Counted from the first letter of the stretch, positions 17,644 to 28,814 are shown. The stretch: 48,544 nucleotides of DNA from Scytonema tolypothrichoides VB-61278 (GCF_000828085.3 NZ_JXCA02000024.1:346834-395377), one strand, 5' to 3'. Translations and numbers: made by a program. The notes: generated by a model not told the origin, from the letters alone.

Positions 17644-18459
17644 ATGAATGGAACAAACATGAGTGATTACTTGGATGACTACGAACTTAATAACCTTGAT
17701 TTTTATCGAAAAAATCATGGGTTACAGCTTTATTACAACTGGTCTGGGGAAATTTGGTGGCAAGAAAAACCAGACTTGCCAAGGGAGAAATTGTTCTCTA
17801 TTATTGGCATGAATGCGACGAAAGTCTTTATCAAGAATAGTCCTGAGTACGGCGAAGTCGGGTATCGTATCAATAGAGAATTGGGTTTATTTTGTGACCC
17901 CGTGACGCAAGAGATTCTGACTTGCTGGAAGTCACCAGAAGCAAATCAAGCAGTACCAGTCGTACATATTGCTAACCGAATTGTACAAGGTTCTGTTAAA
18001 CCAAAAAAGTTTGTCATACCCAAAGGTAGTGGATATATCACCTCTGTCATGGAAATTCCTTTGGAATATCCGCATCCGTTAGCAGGAGATAGTAAATACT
18101 CGGATTATTGTCCTGGGGAAAAGTTTAAGGGAATTGAATACTTCACATCAAATCTTTGCCGACCGGATGCTTCTGATGTTCCTCCTGCGAAGTGGGCAAG
18201 GGACTGTCCTTGGATGCCTTGGATGAAGTTAGGATATGGTCATCCAGCTAAATTAAGGTTTGAAACAACAATATCTAGAGTCGATTCTTTTGAGCGACTT
18301 CATCCTAAATTGGTCAAGCTGGTGAGAGAAAAAGTACCAATTTATGAACTCACCCCCACAGAAAGTGATGAAGCGAATATGACGAGTATTCAGTATTTTA
18401 AGAAACATTTTGAATCTTATTTAAAGGGTGAGATTTTCCCAATAGAGGAAACCTCTTGA
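17644..18459 (+). CDS. DUF1838-like protein
   Basis: The protein has 271 residues. The layout YYNWSGEIWWQEKPD, LFSIIGMNATKVF, RELGLFCDPVTQEILTCW, then PVVHIANRIVQG resembles DUF1838 proteins, which share a W-x-G-x-(V/I) start and a central DPxTxE(I/V)L strand. The central and C-terminal parts are rich in Trp, Pro and Tyr (PPAKWARDCPWMPWMKLGYG). There is no signal peptide and no known catalytic motif. The first ATG is used; an ATG five codons later (17659) has a GGA at suitable spacing and could be the true start. The gene ends directly against an STRR array. Function unknown. Confidence 0.6.
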   Translation: MNGTNMSDYLDDYELNNLDFYRKNHGLQLYYNWSGEIWWQEKPDLPREKLFSIIGMNATKVFIKNSPEYGEVGYRINRELGLFCDPVTQEILTCWKSPEANQAVPVVHIANRIVQGSVKPKKFVIPKGSGYITSVMEIPLEYPHPLAGDSKYSDYCPGEKFKGIEYFTSNLCRPDASDVPPAKWARDCPWMPWMKLGYGHPAKLRFETTISRVDSFERLHPKLVKLVREKVPIYELTPTESDEANMTSIQYFKKHFESYLKGEIFPIEETS

Positions 18460-18465
18460 GAGGGA

Positions 18466-18699
18466 ACAATAAACAGTGAACAGTGAACAGTAAACAGTAA
18501 ACAAGGGGTGGACGAGTCCGTTTCCTACCTGATAACTGATAACTGATAACTGATAACTGGTAACTGGTAACTGATAACTGATAACTGATAACTGATAACT
18601 GGTAACTGGTAACTGATAACTGGTAACTGGTAACTGATAACTGATAACTGATAACTGATAACTGATAACTGATAACTGATAACTGATAACTGATAACTG
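18466..18699. repeat. Longest STRR array (inverted orientation)
   Basis: Here the order is the reverse complement of the array at 3824: AACAGTGAACAGTGAACAGT units, then GGACGAGTCCGTTTCCTACC, then about 22 tandem ATAACTG/GTAACTG heptamers. The 94-codon frame on the minus strand is only the repeat translated (QLSVISYQ units). Confidence 0.9.
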
Positions 18700-18719
18700 A
18701 TTCAACTCATAAGCTAATT

Positions 18720-19256
18720 TTATTTACTACCCACAGGTTCAGCTTTCTCAACTGAGTTATTATTTAATCCCAAAGTTAATTGCAAAGAAGTCTGTGAGGG
18801 ATACGCCTTCACCACCTCTCGATATACTTGATAGTTCGTGGGTAGTTTTCTCTGTTCCTCTCCCACTTTATACTTGAGTTCGTACTTCACAGATTTCAAC
18901 AATTGAGGACTACTTGCCTCTTGGAATTTTTTGCGTTGTTCGATTTCATCAACCGAAGGTCGCGGTGGTAGACTGGGCCACCATAGACCCTTATCATCAG
19001 GACCAGTCACTGCTCCTTCTGGCTTCAAGCCATTACGATTAAGTAAGGAAGTGGTGGCAAAAGTTTCAAAGCGTGGTACTTGTTCATTGGCGAGGTCATC
19101 GGCATACTTAACTTGCCAGGTATAAGTGGTGAGGGCTGTGGCTTCATACTGGTTAGTGGTTAAGCTGTCGCAACTAGTCAGTGTGAACATACTCAACACA
19201 GCTACTGCTTTGAGGAAAAAGATTGGCTGTCGCATTATCGTTTTAGTATCAACCAT
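18720..19256 (-). CDS. Putative lipoprotein, function unknown
   Basis: The protein has 178 residues. A hydrophobic segment FFLKAVAVLSMFTLTSC ends in a lipobox-like TLTSC, so the mature protein would be lipidated at that Cys and extracytoplasmic. Starting at the in-frame ATG seven codons in (MRQPIFFLKAV) gives a more standard signal peptide. The mature part is mostly polar with a WWPSLPPRPSVDE segment and no known domain. It lies 15 bases downstream of ackA on the same strand, so the two may be co-transcribed. I do not recognise a family. Confidence 0.65.
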   Translation of the reverse strand: MVDTKTIMRQPIFFLKAVAVLSMFTLTSCDSLTTNQYEATALTTYTWQVKYADDLANEQVPRFETFATTSLLNRNGLKPEGAVTGPDDKGLWWPSLPPRPSVDEIEQRKKFQEASSPQLLKSVKYELKYKVGEEQRKLPTNYQVYREVVKAYPSQTSLQLTLGLNNNSVEKAEPVGSK

Positions 19257-19271
19257 CTGCTTTTGTGAAAT

Positions 19272-20492
19272 CTACTTTTTTTCCAACAATCGCCAACATT
19301 CACAAGCAATTTCCCAATCTTCTTCCGTATGAATCACTAATACCCGCACGGTAGAATCAGGAGTGGCAATATCTACATCAACAGGCTTGTGTGCGTTTTT
19401 CTCGTGGTCAAGTTTTAGTCCCAGAAATTCAAAAGCTTCACAAGCTGCGGCGCGAATCTCAGGATTATTTTCGCCTACACCACCCGTGAACACTAAGGCA
19501 TCTAATCCCCTTAAGCTAGCAAGCATTCCACCAATATAAGACCGCAGGCGATGCACGTAAATATCCCACGCCAGTTGAGCGCGGGAATTGTCTTGGGAAA
19601 TTGCCTCCCTAATCTGTCGCATATCATTAGATATACCAGAAATTCCACGCAACCCTGAAGCTTTATTGAGCACTTTTGCTAGCTCATCAACCGAGTTATC
19701 AGATTGCCGCAATAGGTGAATGAGAATCCCTGGATCAACAGCACCAGAACGGCTGCCCATCATCAATCCATCTAGTGGCGTGAACCCCATTGTTGTGTCA
19801 ATACTGCGACCGTTTTGAATCGCTGCCAAAGAGCAACCATTGCCCAAATGACAGTTGATTAACCGCACAAATGCTAAATCTCGACCGAGAATGCGAGCTG
19901 CACGTTTAGCACAGTACTGATGACTGATGCCATGAAAACCGTAGCGACGGATACCTTGCTCTACCCACTCGTAGGGACCGGGGTAGATGGCTGCAGCATC
20001 AGGGAGGTGAGAATGAAATGCAGTATCAAATGTTGCGACTTGGGTGAGTGTTCCTAAATGTTGCTCAATGGCTTCTATTCCTTCCAAGTTAGCGGGGTTA
20101 TGGTCAGGAGCGAGGGTTGCAAGGTGGGCGATCGCCTGTTTCACCTCCTCCGTAATCACTACACTCTCACGGTAATCTTGTCCACCATGCACAACACGAT
20201 GCCCCACCACATCAATTTCTGATGGCTGACTAATCACCTGCGTAGAACCCTTGCACAGCGTATCAAGCATATGAGTCATAACTTGAGTGCGGGAGTCTGC
20301 AGGAATTTTCTCTTGCAATTGTTCGCCTTTGGCTGTTTTAACTTCAAGTTCTGCAAAACCCTGTTGGTGAGTCCAGTCTACTTTTGCTTCCCAAAGGGGT
20401 TTGAGAGGTTCTTCGGGGAGAGTGTCACTCGTAATTTCGTACACACAACTCTTTTGACTGCTCGATCCGGCATTTAGTACCAGTATTTTCAT
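19272..20492 (-). CDS. ackA: Acetate kinase
   Basis: The protein has 406 residues. It interconverts acetate plus ATP and acetyl phosphate plus ADP. It starts MKILVLNAGSSSQKS, the ASKHA-fold phosphate motif. HRVVHGG, NCHLGNGCSLAA, DTTMGFTPLDGLMMGSRSG and VFTGGVGENNPEIR are the other diagnostic blocks. The active-site Asp lies in ATFDTAFH and the Arg in ENNPEIR. Length is normal. No pta gene is nearby. The downstream lipoprotein gene follows closely. Confidence 0.96.
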   Translation of the reverse strand: MKILVLNAGSSSQKSCVYEITSDTLPEEPLKPLWEAKVDWTHQQGFAELEVKTAKGEQLQEKIPADSRTQVMTHMLDTLCKGSTQVISQPSEIDVVGHRVVHGGQDYRESVVITEEVKQAIAHLATLAPDHNPANLEGIEAIEQHLGTLTQVATFDTAFHSHLPDAAAIYPGPYEWVEQGIRRYGFHGISHQYCAKRAARILGRDLAFVRLINCHLGNGCSLAAIQNGRSIDTTMGFTPLDGLMMGSRSGAVDPGILIHLLRQSDNSVDELAKVLNKASGLRGISGISNDMRQIREAISQDNSRAQLAWDIYVHRLRSYIGGMLASLRGLDALVFTGGVGENNPEIRAAACEAFEFLGLKLDHEKNAHKPVDVDIATPDSTVRVLVIHTEEDWEIACECWRLLEKK

Positions 20493-20671
20493 AGTCAGCA
20501 GAAACTGATTTTTAGAGTGGTTATGGCACTAACAATTATGAAATGGTGTCGCTTGAGGAACATCTGTCTACTGACCAGTTCCACTGGACGCTTCTCTCCT
20601 TTCTGGAAAATATGATTTATCTTTTGTATTAAAAACATATTACTCTTGTTTTTGTTCTTTTCAGGGTATTT

Positions 20672-23041
20672 ATGGTAAACAATCATCTAAGTACGTCTGA
20701 GCCAAAAGAAGCATATATCGCTAAGGCTAGTGTTAACGACCAAGCTACAGAAAAAGACTCTCTTGGTTTTGAGCCTTATGTTACAGCTATCGCAGAATTC
20801 CTAACTAATTCTGTTACCCAACCCCCACTCACTCTTTCTATTGAAGGTGAGTTGGGTAGTGGTAAATCTTCCTTTATGAAGCAGCTACAGAAAGCAATAG
20901 TCGAGGTTTCGCGTCAGAATTTTGAACAGGAACATAGACTTAAGCAACGTAAACAGAAGCTTGAGGATGAAATTAAAAATTATAACGCCAAAAATCCACT
21001 TAATAAAGTATGTGCTTTCCCAACGCTAATTAGCATCATTAAAGAATCGCTTAGTATAAGCTTGATCAAGTTAAAGTTTAAATATCCAAAAACAGTATGG
21101 TTCAATGCTTGGAGGCATGATAAAGCAGAAGCTTTATGGGCTGCTTTCGCACTTGAATTTTTGCGACAGATTTCTCAAATTCGTCGGCGTCGTGATATCT
21201 CTCGTGTGCTGAAAGGAAATCTTAAGCTATTTTTTCTTCGCTTTGATTGGAAAAACGGATTTCAGACTATCTCTTTGGTGTTACTTGGTTTACTGGTTGT
21301 AGTAGTAATTGTTATTGTTGCTTTGTTTCTAGGAGATGATTTCATTCAGGAATTAATGAAACTATTGTTTCGCAACTTTACTGAGCAATTTAATTTGCGA
21401 TTTGTTTTCAAATCAATAACAATTTTATTCGGAGGTATAGGCGTTATCTCTGTTTTACTAAAGTTGTTCAATATGGGCGATCCCAAAAACGATTTGACTA
21501 AATATCTTCGCTCCCCTAACTATCAAAATCAAGTTCCTTTCGTTGAAAATTTTCATGAAGACTTTAAGAAGATTGTAGAGGCGTTTGCAGGCAAGAACAA
21601 GGTGTATGTTTTCATTGATGACCTTGACCGCTGTGAAGTCCCTAAGTCGGCTGAGCTAATGCAGGCTATAAATATGATGATATCAAACGACCCGCAATTG
21701 ATTTTTATTCTTGGGATGGATCGCGATAAAGTGGCAGCGGGTCTTGCAATCAAATACAAGCAATTAATTCCTTATTTAGTAGTAGAATCAGAAAATAGAG
21801 TCAGGCGTAGTTCATCTCTCAAAGGAATGGATTACGCTTATACTTTCATGGAGAAGTTTATTCAGTTACCTTTCCAAGTACCACGACCTAATAAGGAAGT
21901 TTTTGACAGTTTTTTAGAGGACATTTCTCGTCCTGTATTACAAAAGACTAAGGCACCAAAACGTAACTTGCGTCAGTTAAGACAACAATCTCAATCAGAA
22001 CCAGAACCAACTAACAATCCAAAGCAAGAACCTTTACCTTCAACTTCAAGCCCAAGTAAAACCCAGATAATACAACAACGCATTGAGCGCATCAAAGTAG
22101 ATGTAACTAAAGATTCGACAACTCGCGAAATCGCGTTAATGGTTAGTTCTGCTTTGGATTATAACCCCCGTCGGGTAAAGCAGTTTATTAATCTATTTAG
22201 ATTGAAAGCGCTGATCGCTGCTTCTACAGGTTTATTCGACTCGGTGCAGTCAGAGGATTTTCATAAACAACATTTAACGCTAGAGCAGTTAGGGAAATTT
22301 ACTGCGATCATTTTGAAATGGCCCCGACTGCTTGTTGATTTGGATGCAGATCATGCGCTCATGAAAAAATTACAAAATTATGCTCTCAGTGTGTCTCCTA
22401 ACTTTGATGATTATGACAGTACTACAAAATACTGGGGAGGCGATGCAAAACTTGTTGAATTCCTTCGCTATTCTGATAAACAAGAAACTCAGGACTCAAA
22501 AATAACGATAGATGAGAAATATAGCTTAGAAGGTATAGATATAGGTAAACTGCTACAGGTCTCACCACGCGTTACCCGTCCAAAACTACAGTCTGAAAAA
22601 GGTATAGATTATACTAGACTAGAAAATCTACTGAAAGCAGAACAGTGGAAAGAAGCAGACTATGAAACCTACTTGGTGATACTCCAAGCTCTTGGTCGCA
22701 GCGCAGGTGATTGGATAAGAGATGAAGAACTGTTGAACTTTCCTTGTATAGACCTCCGCACCATAGACAGTTTATGGGTAAAATATAGCGATGGGCATTT
22801 TGGCTTCAGCGTTCAGAAACTAATTTACCTTGAAGTCGGGGGGATACCCGACGGCAGGTTCTATCAACAAGCCTGGGAAAAATTTGCCGAGCGCGTGGGA
22901 TGGAGAGTGAAAGAACACTGGATTGAATCTTCAAATGTAATATTTAATACAAATGCTCCACAGGGACACCTCCCAGAATATGTGTGTTATGAGAAACACA
23001 TCCACGAACGATGGTCTATTCTTTCACATCGCTGCTTGTAA
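20672..23041 (+). CDS. KAP-family P-loop NTPase with membrane segments
   Basis: The protein has 789 residues. Walker A GELGSGKS is at residues 59-66, and the Walker B-type VYVFIDDLDRCE is near 310. Between them are two hydrophobic segments (SLVLLGLLVVVVIVIVALFL, about 205-226, and TILFGGIGVISVLLK, about 248-264), which is the defining insertion of KAP (Kidins220/ARMS, PifA) NTPases. A disordered Pro/Gln-rich stretch (about 440-470) separates the ATPase from a C-terminal domain of about 300 residues. PifA excludes phage T7, and other KAP proteins sit in defence islands, but no partner is visible here and a transporter or signalling role is equally open. A transposase-like remnant lies just downstream. 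Confidence 0.8.
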   Translation: MVNNHLSTSEPKEAYIAKASVNDQATEKDSLGFEPYVTAIAEFLTNSVTQPPLTLSIEGELGSGKSSFMKQLQKAIVEVSRQNFEQEHRLKQRKQKLEDEIKNYNAKNPLNKVCAFPTLISIIKESLSISLIKLKFKYPKTVWFNAWRHDKAEALWAAFALEFLRQISQIRRRRDISRVLKGNLKLFFLRFDWKNGFQTISLVLLGLLVVVVIVIVALFLGDDFIQELMKLLFRNFTEQFNLRFVFKSITILFGGIGVISVLLKLFNMGDPKNDLTKYLRSPNYQNQVPFVENFHEDFKKIVEAFAGKNKVYVFIDDLDRCEVPKSAELMQAINMMISNDPQLIFILGMDRDKVAAGLAIKYKQLIPYLVVESENRVRRSSSLKGMDYAYTFMEKFIQLPFQVPRPNKEVFDSFLEDISRPVLQKTKAPKRNLRQLRQQSQSEPEPTNNPKQEPLPSTSSPSKTQIIQQRIERIKVDVTKDSTTREIALMVSSALDYNPRRVKQFINLFRLKALIAASTGLFDSVQSEDFHKQHLTLEQLGKFTAIILKWPRLLVDLDADHALMKKLQNYALSVSPNFDDYDSTTKYWGGDAKLVEFLRYSDKQETQDSKITIDEKYSLEGIDIGKLLQVSPRVTRPKLQSEKGIDYTRLENLLKAEQWKEADYETYLVILQALGRSAGDWIRDEELLNFPCIDLRTIDSLWVKYSDGHFGFSVQKLIYLEVGGIPDGRFYQQAWEKFAERVGWRVKEHWIESSNVIFNTNAPQGHLPEYVCYEKHIHERWSILSHRCL

Positions 23042-23048
23042 AGTATAA

Positions 23049-23216
23049 CCTATAACCGCTTCCGACTTTTGTAAATATTTGTTACATCGCCTGAGCTGCA
23101 AGGAAGCTTATCAATGGCAAAGAGCTAATTTCGTTTTTGACAAGATTACTGAACTCACTCAATTGCAGCAAAGGGCTTTGAATTTGCTCGGTGTTTCTCT
23201 AATTTCTATCCAGTAA
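23049..23216 (+). pseudogene. Possible C-terminal fragment of a transposase
   Basis: A startless open frame of 55 codons encodes EAYQWQRANFVFDKITELTQ followed by LQQRALNLLGVSLISIQ and a stop. The LTxLQQRALxLLGV ending resembles the C-terminus of several IS4-group transposases. I see no terminal repeats and no rest of the gene. The remainder of 23042-23393 holds no other candidate. Confidence 0.3.
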
Positions 23217-23393
23217 ACCCAAAGCCAAAATCTTTAAATCCCTTGCTTAGCATAGCACACGACTTTTGTCAAAGAGGGAAGTTCAGTTTAAAGAATAAAA
23301 AAACGATTCTTCAGTAATTAGCACGCCAAACTGAGCGCTTGCTCCAATTAGAGTTAGATATTCGTAAGAAACACTCACAGATGAGGAAAAACA

Positions 23394-24668
23394 ATGAACC
23401 GCCTTCTTGCACCAACAGAAAATTTGATGTGGTTAAGCAGCCAGAATAGTCCAGAAAATGTTGTTTTATGTGCAACAATTAGAGGAATGTTGAGCGTTAA
23501 GCAGCTAACTGACGCTCTGGCTTGGGTACAACGTCGTCATTCTCGACTTGGCTTGAGAATTGTAGTTGAACAAAATAATCGACCGCGATTTGTTTCTGAA
23601 AACGTCCCTGCTATCCCACTTCAAGTTATCCCAAGACAAGGAGCGGAGCATTGGTGTCAGGTTGTACAAGAAGAACTATTGCACCCCATACCTTGGAATA
23701 TTGGTCCACTTCTGCGTTTCGTGTTGCTGCAATCTCCTGATGAAGCTAATTTAATTCTCACCTTCGATCACTGTATTGGTGATGGGATATCAGCAGCTTA
23801 TCTCATTCGGGATATCTTACGTTACATAAGTGAACCAGATAGCGATCGCTCCCTACTACCTGATTTGCCCCCTATTGACGAACTGATTGAGAAAACTGCT
23901 TCAGATACAGTAGAGCAAGAGAACAAAGAGTGGACTCAACTTTCAGAAGTTGCACTACTTACCCATCCTAAACAAAAACAGGATTTTTCAGATTGGCAGT
24001 TACGCTTACTCCATTGGAATTTTTCCAATGAAGATACAACTCAACTTGTTGCTAGATGTCGAGAGCAGCAAACCACTGTTCATGGCGCAATATGTGCTTC
24101 ATTTTTGTTAGCGCTGGCTACTGAGAAAAACCTACAACTTGAAACTGTTATCTACTGTCACTCTCCGATAAATCTTCGCAAATATCTTCACCCACCCATC
24201 GGTGAAAACTTTGGTGAATATATTACTCGACCAACAACTTCTCACACCATCACTAAGAGTTCCGAGTTTTGGGACTTAGCCCGCGATGTCAAACACAAGC
24301 TTAATTTAGTAATCACAGAAGGGAAATTGTTTGAAGATGTATCAAGAGCACGGTCTTTGTTATCTAACTGCTATCAAGGAGAAAGATTTGTCGATTTCAG
24401 AAACCAAATCACTGTCGATTTAGCAATCACCAATATGGGACGGTTAAATATTCCTCATCAGTTTAATGACTTGGAACTACAGGAACTCTATGTAACAGTA
24501 ACGGGTCCAAAAACCCTACCAATTATAATAGGTGTAGTAACACTAAAAGGTAGAATGTGTTTGACGTGGCGTTATCCAGAGTCAGTACTTCCCAATGCCA
24601 GTGCGCAGAGAATCAAACTTGAAGCGATGCAGCGACTGTCTGATGCCGCTCAACCAAAAATTATTTAA
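23394..24668 (+). CDS. Condensation/PapA-like acyltransferase
   Basis: The protein has 424 residues in the chloramphenicol-acetyltransferase-like superfamily. The catalytic HxxxDG-type motif appears as LTFDHCIGDGISAAYLI, with the usual N-terminal half (LSVKQLTDALAWVQRRHSRL) and a second-half solvent-channel region around ITVDLAITNMGRLNIP. Such proteins form ester or amide bonds (NRPS condensation domains, mycobacterial PapA5, alcohol acetyltransferases). No carrier protein or NRPS/PKS gene is adjacent, so it is more likely a stand-alone acyltransferase with an unknown acceptor. ATGAGGAAAAACA gives a GAGGAA ribosome-binding site at good spacing. Codon use is like its neighbours. Confidence 0.75.
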   Translation: MNRLLAPTENLMWLSSQNSPENVVLCATIRGMLSVKQLTDALAWVQRRHSRLGLRIVVEQNNRPRFVSENVPAIPLQVIPRQGAEHWCQVVQEELLHPIPWNIGPLLRFVLLQSPDEANLILTFDHCIGDGISAAYLIRDILRYISEPDSDRSLLPDLPPIDELIEKTASDTVEQENKEWTQLSEVALLTHPKQKQDFSDWQLRLLHWNFSNEDTTQLVARCREQQTTVHGAICASFLLALATEKNLQLETVIYCHSPINLRKYLHPPIGENFGEYITRPTTSHTITKSSEFWDLARDVKHKLNLVITEGKLFEDVSRARSLLSNCYQGERFVDFRNQITVDLAITNMGRLNIPHQFNDLELQELYVTVTGPKTLPIIIGVVTLKGRMCLTWRYPESVLPNASAQRIKLEAMQRLSDAAQPKII

Positions 24669-24744
24669 TTGAAGAAAAAGCGGTGTTGCATAATCGCGGT
24701 ATGAATCATTCCGGAACTGGAACATCCCAGAATTTTAGATAGTA

Positions 24745-24936
24745 GTAGGGTGCGTTATGGCGCTTCGCCTAACGCACCGCCCTACAAGTTGGATATTTTT
24801 TTATTGGAAGTCTCTAACCCACCATCCCAGATTTTTGGTGCGTTAGGACTAATGTCCATAACGCACCCTACCAGAATAATCATTGGGAGGCAGAGCCTCC
24901 GATAGTGCATTCCCATGCTGAGCATGGGAACGAGAG
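24745..24936. repeat. Cluster of palindromic interspersed repeats
   Basis: Three different palindromes lie in tandem. 24745-24785 has GTAGGGTGCGTTA pairing with TAACGCACCG-CCCTAC around GGCGCTTCGCC. 24837-24867 has GGTGCGTTA and TAACGCACC with inner GGAC/GTCC. 24882-24936 has GGAGGC-AGA-GCCTCC then CCCATGCTGAGCATGGG. The last type recurs at 45709-45905. These are common cyanobacterial spacer repeats; no gene lies in 24669-24971. Confidence 0.75.
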
Positions 24937-24971
24937 AACCAGAGATCTGGTAACTGTTCACTGATTTGATA

Positions 24972-26651
<1,680 letters not shown>

Positions 26652-26903
26652 CTAACACTACTTAAGCAGATGTTGCTGCAACAACCTCTAGTTGAATTTT
26701 AATTTCCTTCTTATGGTTGAATTTCCTGTGGTTTAAATTTGATTTAGCGGTATGTTTGAGATAGGTATCTTATTATAATTGTGTTTTGTGATCTGAATCC
26801 AATGTCGGATTTACATAGATTTCACAGCTGACTTGAATAATGAACACCATTATTAGCAAACACTCTTGACTCACAGAGAGCTTATATGGAAAGGAGATTT
26901 GCA

Positions 26904-27326
26904 ATGGTCAATCAGAAATTATCTCAGTTCAACCTCGCCATATCCCAGTCAAAAGGTATACATAAGTTATTTACCACAGCGATCTTGCTGGTTGCGATCG
27001 CCTATCCATCTTCATTCACCGAAGCATCTGAGTTAAACGAGAACCATTTCAACAATGCTTCAGAACAGCAAAGTTTAGAACCAGAGATAAACCCTTCGGC
27101 GAAGCTCAGGGCAAGCCCAGTTGGAAAACAACCCTTAGTTATTGCTCAAAGATACTACAGAAGACCCCGAGTTCGCCAAAGAATCATAATAGGACCTCGG
27201 CGATACCGAGTTCGGGGAGTTCGGCGATATCGAGTTCGACCAGTCTATCGACCAGTTCGGCGATATCGCGTTCGACCAGTCAGGCGATACAACAGATATA
27301 GAGGTCAACGGGTGTACGTACGTTAA
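26904..27326 (+). CDS. Secreted Arg/Tyr/Val-repeat protein
   Basis: The protein has 140 residues. I chose ATG 26904 because AAGGAG lies seven bases upstream; the ATG at 26886 would contain that ribosome-binding site. A signal peptide is visible (LFTTAILLVAIAYPSS, cleavage near FTEAS). After a polar linker, the last 55 residues consist of repeats such as RRYRVRPVYRPVRRYRVRP, with about one Arg in three. The DNA is itself repetitive (TTCGGCGATATCGAGTTCGA units around 27215-27290). The mature protein would be extremely basic and secreted, possibly binding acidic polysaccharide or sheath. I know no family. A strong terminator follows. Confidence 0.7.
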   Translation: MVNQKLSQFNLAISQSKGIHKLFTTAILLVAIAYPSSFTEASELNENHFNNASEQQSLEPEINPSAKLRASPVGKQPLVIAQRYYRRPRVRQRIIIGPRRYRVRGVRRYRVRPVYRPVRRYRVRPVRRYNRYRGQRVYVR

Positions 27327-27349
27327 CATTTCCACGGCTTCGTGTTTTT

Positions 27350-27377
27350 ATAGCCGGGGGTTTAAATCCCCGGCTAT
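27350..27377 (+). terminator. Strong intrinsic terminator
   Basis: ATAGCCGGGG, loop GTTTAAAT, CCCCGGCTAT: a perfect 10-bp stem with TTT after it and TTTTT before it. It ends the Arg-rich gene and separates it from the next gene. Confidence 0.8.
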
Positions 27378-27407
27378 TTTACAATTTTGAACTTAGGATC
27401 CGCTCAA

Positions 27408-28814
27408 ATGAAGAAAAAATTAGGCAAAATACTTCTCGCTAATGATGCTTCAACTTTAAGTAACCTCGGATTTGAAAAATCTCCTGACGCGGCAATTTTT
27501 GCAAAAAATATTGCTAATTGGTTCACGGGCGGTCGTCCGGGCAAGTTTCATTCTTACTTGGACCCGGATTTAGCCGAATCTGAATCGGCAATAGCCGAGA
27601 CTATGACTAAAGCTGGTCATACATGGACTGTGGGATACGATCTCCCAGAAGATGTGGATGCGATTTTTATAAATGGTGAAACACCTAATGACGACGATCA
27701 GCTCAGAGATTTGTTGAGAGCCGGAGTGAGCTTTTACTTAGGTGCCGATACGGAAAATGAAGGCTATGCTTCAGCGTGTGAGTATAACTGGTTTCTTTTG
27801 GATTTTGGTTTACAGTTTCACCAACACTATAACGACATTTCAGGAAATCAACCCATTAATAGCGATCATCCGATTTTTGCTGGAGTTAAATCTCTCTATC
27901 AACGCAATGGCATTTCGGTTATAGATTTCCAACCTGACGAGGAGGCGAATCAAATTCTCGTGAAAAGTCCTAATGGAGAAGGGCTGTATGGAATATTCGA
28001 TCTCTCAAAGGCGACACCCAAAGTCAGGATTTCGATGATTTTTTCGGGTTCAAGTGTTGAATCCACTGAGGCGGACGAATATATCGCGATTGTCAACGAT
28101 GGGCTGGTTAATATAGATATATCGGGCTGGAAAATTCAAAGCAGAAGTCGCAATCAAGAATTCTGTTTTCCCGCAGGGACAGTATTGAAAAAAAAAGCTA
28201 ACTGTGGAGAGTTTCGAGTTTATACTAACGAGGTGCATCCCGAGTCAGGCGGCTTCTCTTTCGGTAGCAAACGCTCTGTTTGGAATAACTCTTCAGATGA
28301 GGGATGGCTGTATGATGCTCAGGGAAATTTGATGTCTAGCTATGTTTATACTGAGCACAGTCAGAAATTATTGGCTCTGACAAAATCCTTTGGCTATGAC
28401 CATCTTCTCGTAGAGGCAGATCCAGAAGCGATTGAGGCACAGGAAGCTTTCGGCGGTAAGGTAACTTTTGTGGACGCATTGCACGAAGCATGCGATAACT
28501 TTTCGGGCTTTGCAGGTGACGGCAGAGAAGGTTCGCTTACAGATGTGATCGGTGATAATGCTGCTGCTGTGGGTGTGCCATACGGCTATTTTAATGAAGA
28601 TCATGACCCCTCGTCTTACCACTATATGCAAAAACCCACCACTAAAATTACCCTGTGTACCCCACAGACACCGATGCTCCCAACAGAAGGGGAAAGCATA
28701 GAAGATAATTGGATATTTATGTTACAAATTCCTGAACTCAACACAGTACATTGGGCGATTATCGACCGATCAGGCGAAGAAGAAGTGTACAACTATGGTT
28801 GCAAATTGTCCTGA
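27408..28814 (+). CDS. Lamin-tail-domain protein with unusual flanking domains
   Basis: The protein has 468 residues from ATG 27408, which has AGGA nine bases upstream; an in-frame TTG at 27387 overlaps the terminator region. Residues about 215-312 form a lamin tail domain (LTD): EYIAIVNDGLVNIDISGWKI, then FCFPAGTVLKKKANCGEFRV, then WNNSSDEGWLYDAQGNLMSS. LTDs are Ig-like beta domains that in bacteria are often secreted or next to nucleases and phosphatases. Here there is no signal peptide, and the LTD sits between an N-terminal domain reminiscent of Rossmann/GATase-like folds (GHTWTVGYDLPEDVDAIFI, LLRAGVSFYLGAD) and a C-terminal domain of about 150 residues that I do not recognise. The function is unknown. 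Confidence 0.65.
   Translation: MKKKLGKILLANDASTLSNLGFEKSPDAAIFAKNIANWFTGGRPGKFHSYLDPDLAESESAIAETMTKAGHTWTVGYDLPEDVDAIFINGETPNDDDQLRDLLRAGVSFYLGADTENEGYASACEYNWFLLDFGLQFHQHYNDISGNQPINSDHPIFAGVKSLYQRNGISVIDFQPDEEANQILVKSPNGEGLYGIFDLSKATPKVRISMIFSGSSVESTEADEYIAIVNDGLVNIDISGWKIQSRSRNQEFCFPAGTVLKKKANCGEFRVYTNEVHPESGGFSFGSKRSVWNNSSDEGWLYDAQGNLMSSYVYTEHSQKLLALTKSFGYDHLLVEADPEAIEAQEAFGGKVTFVDALHEACDNFSGFAGDGREGSLTDVIGDNAAAVGVPYGYFNEDHDPSSYHYMQKPTTKITLCTPQTPMLPTEGESIEDNWIFMLQIPELNTVHWAIIDRSGEEEVYNYGCKLS

Noticed and set aside
18499-18540. Hammerhead-like ribozyme (GGACGAGTCCGTTTCC near CTGATAACTG)
   Set aside because: The obligatory CTGATGA core is CTGATAA, and the three-stem arrangement cannot be drawn.
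18466-18699. Minus-strand ORF of 94 residues (QLSVISYQ repeats)
   Set aside because: It is only the heptamer array read in frame; 7-base units times three give a periodic peptide in any frame without stops.
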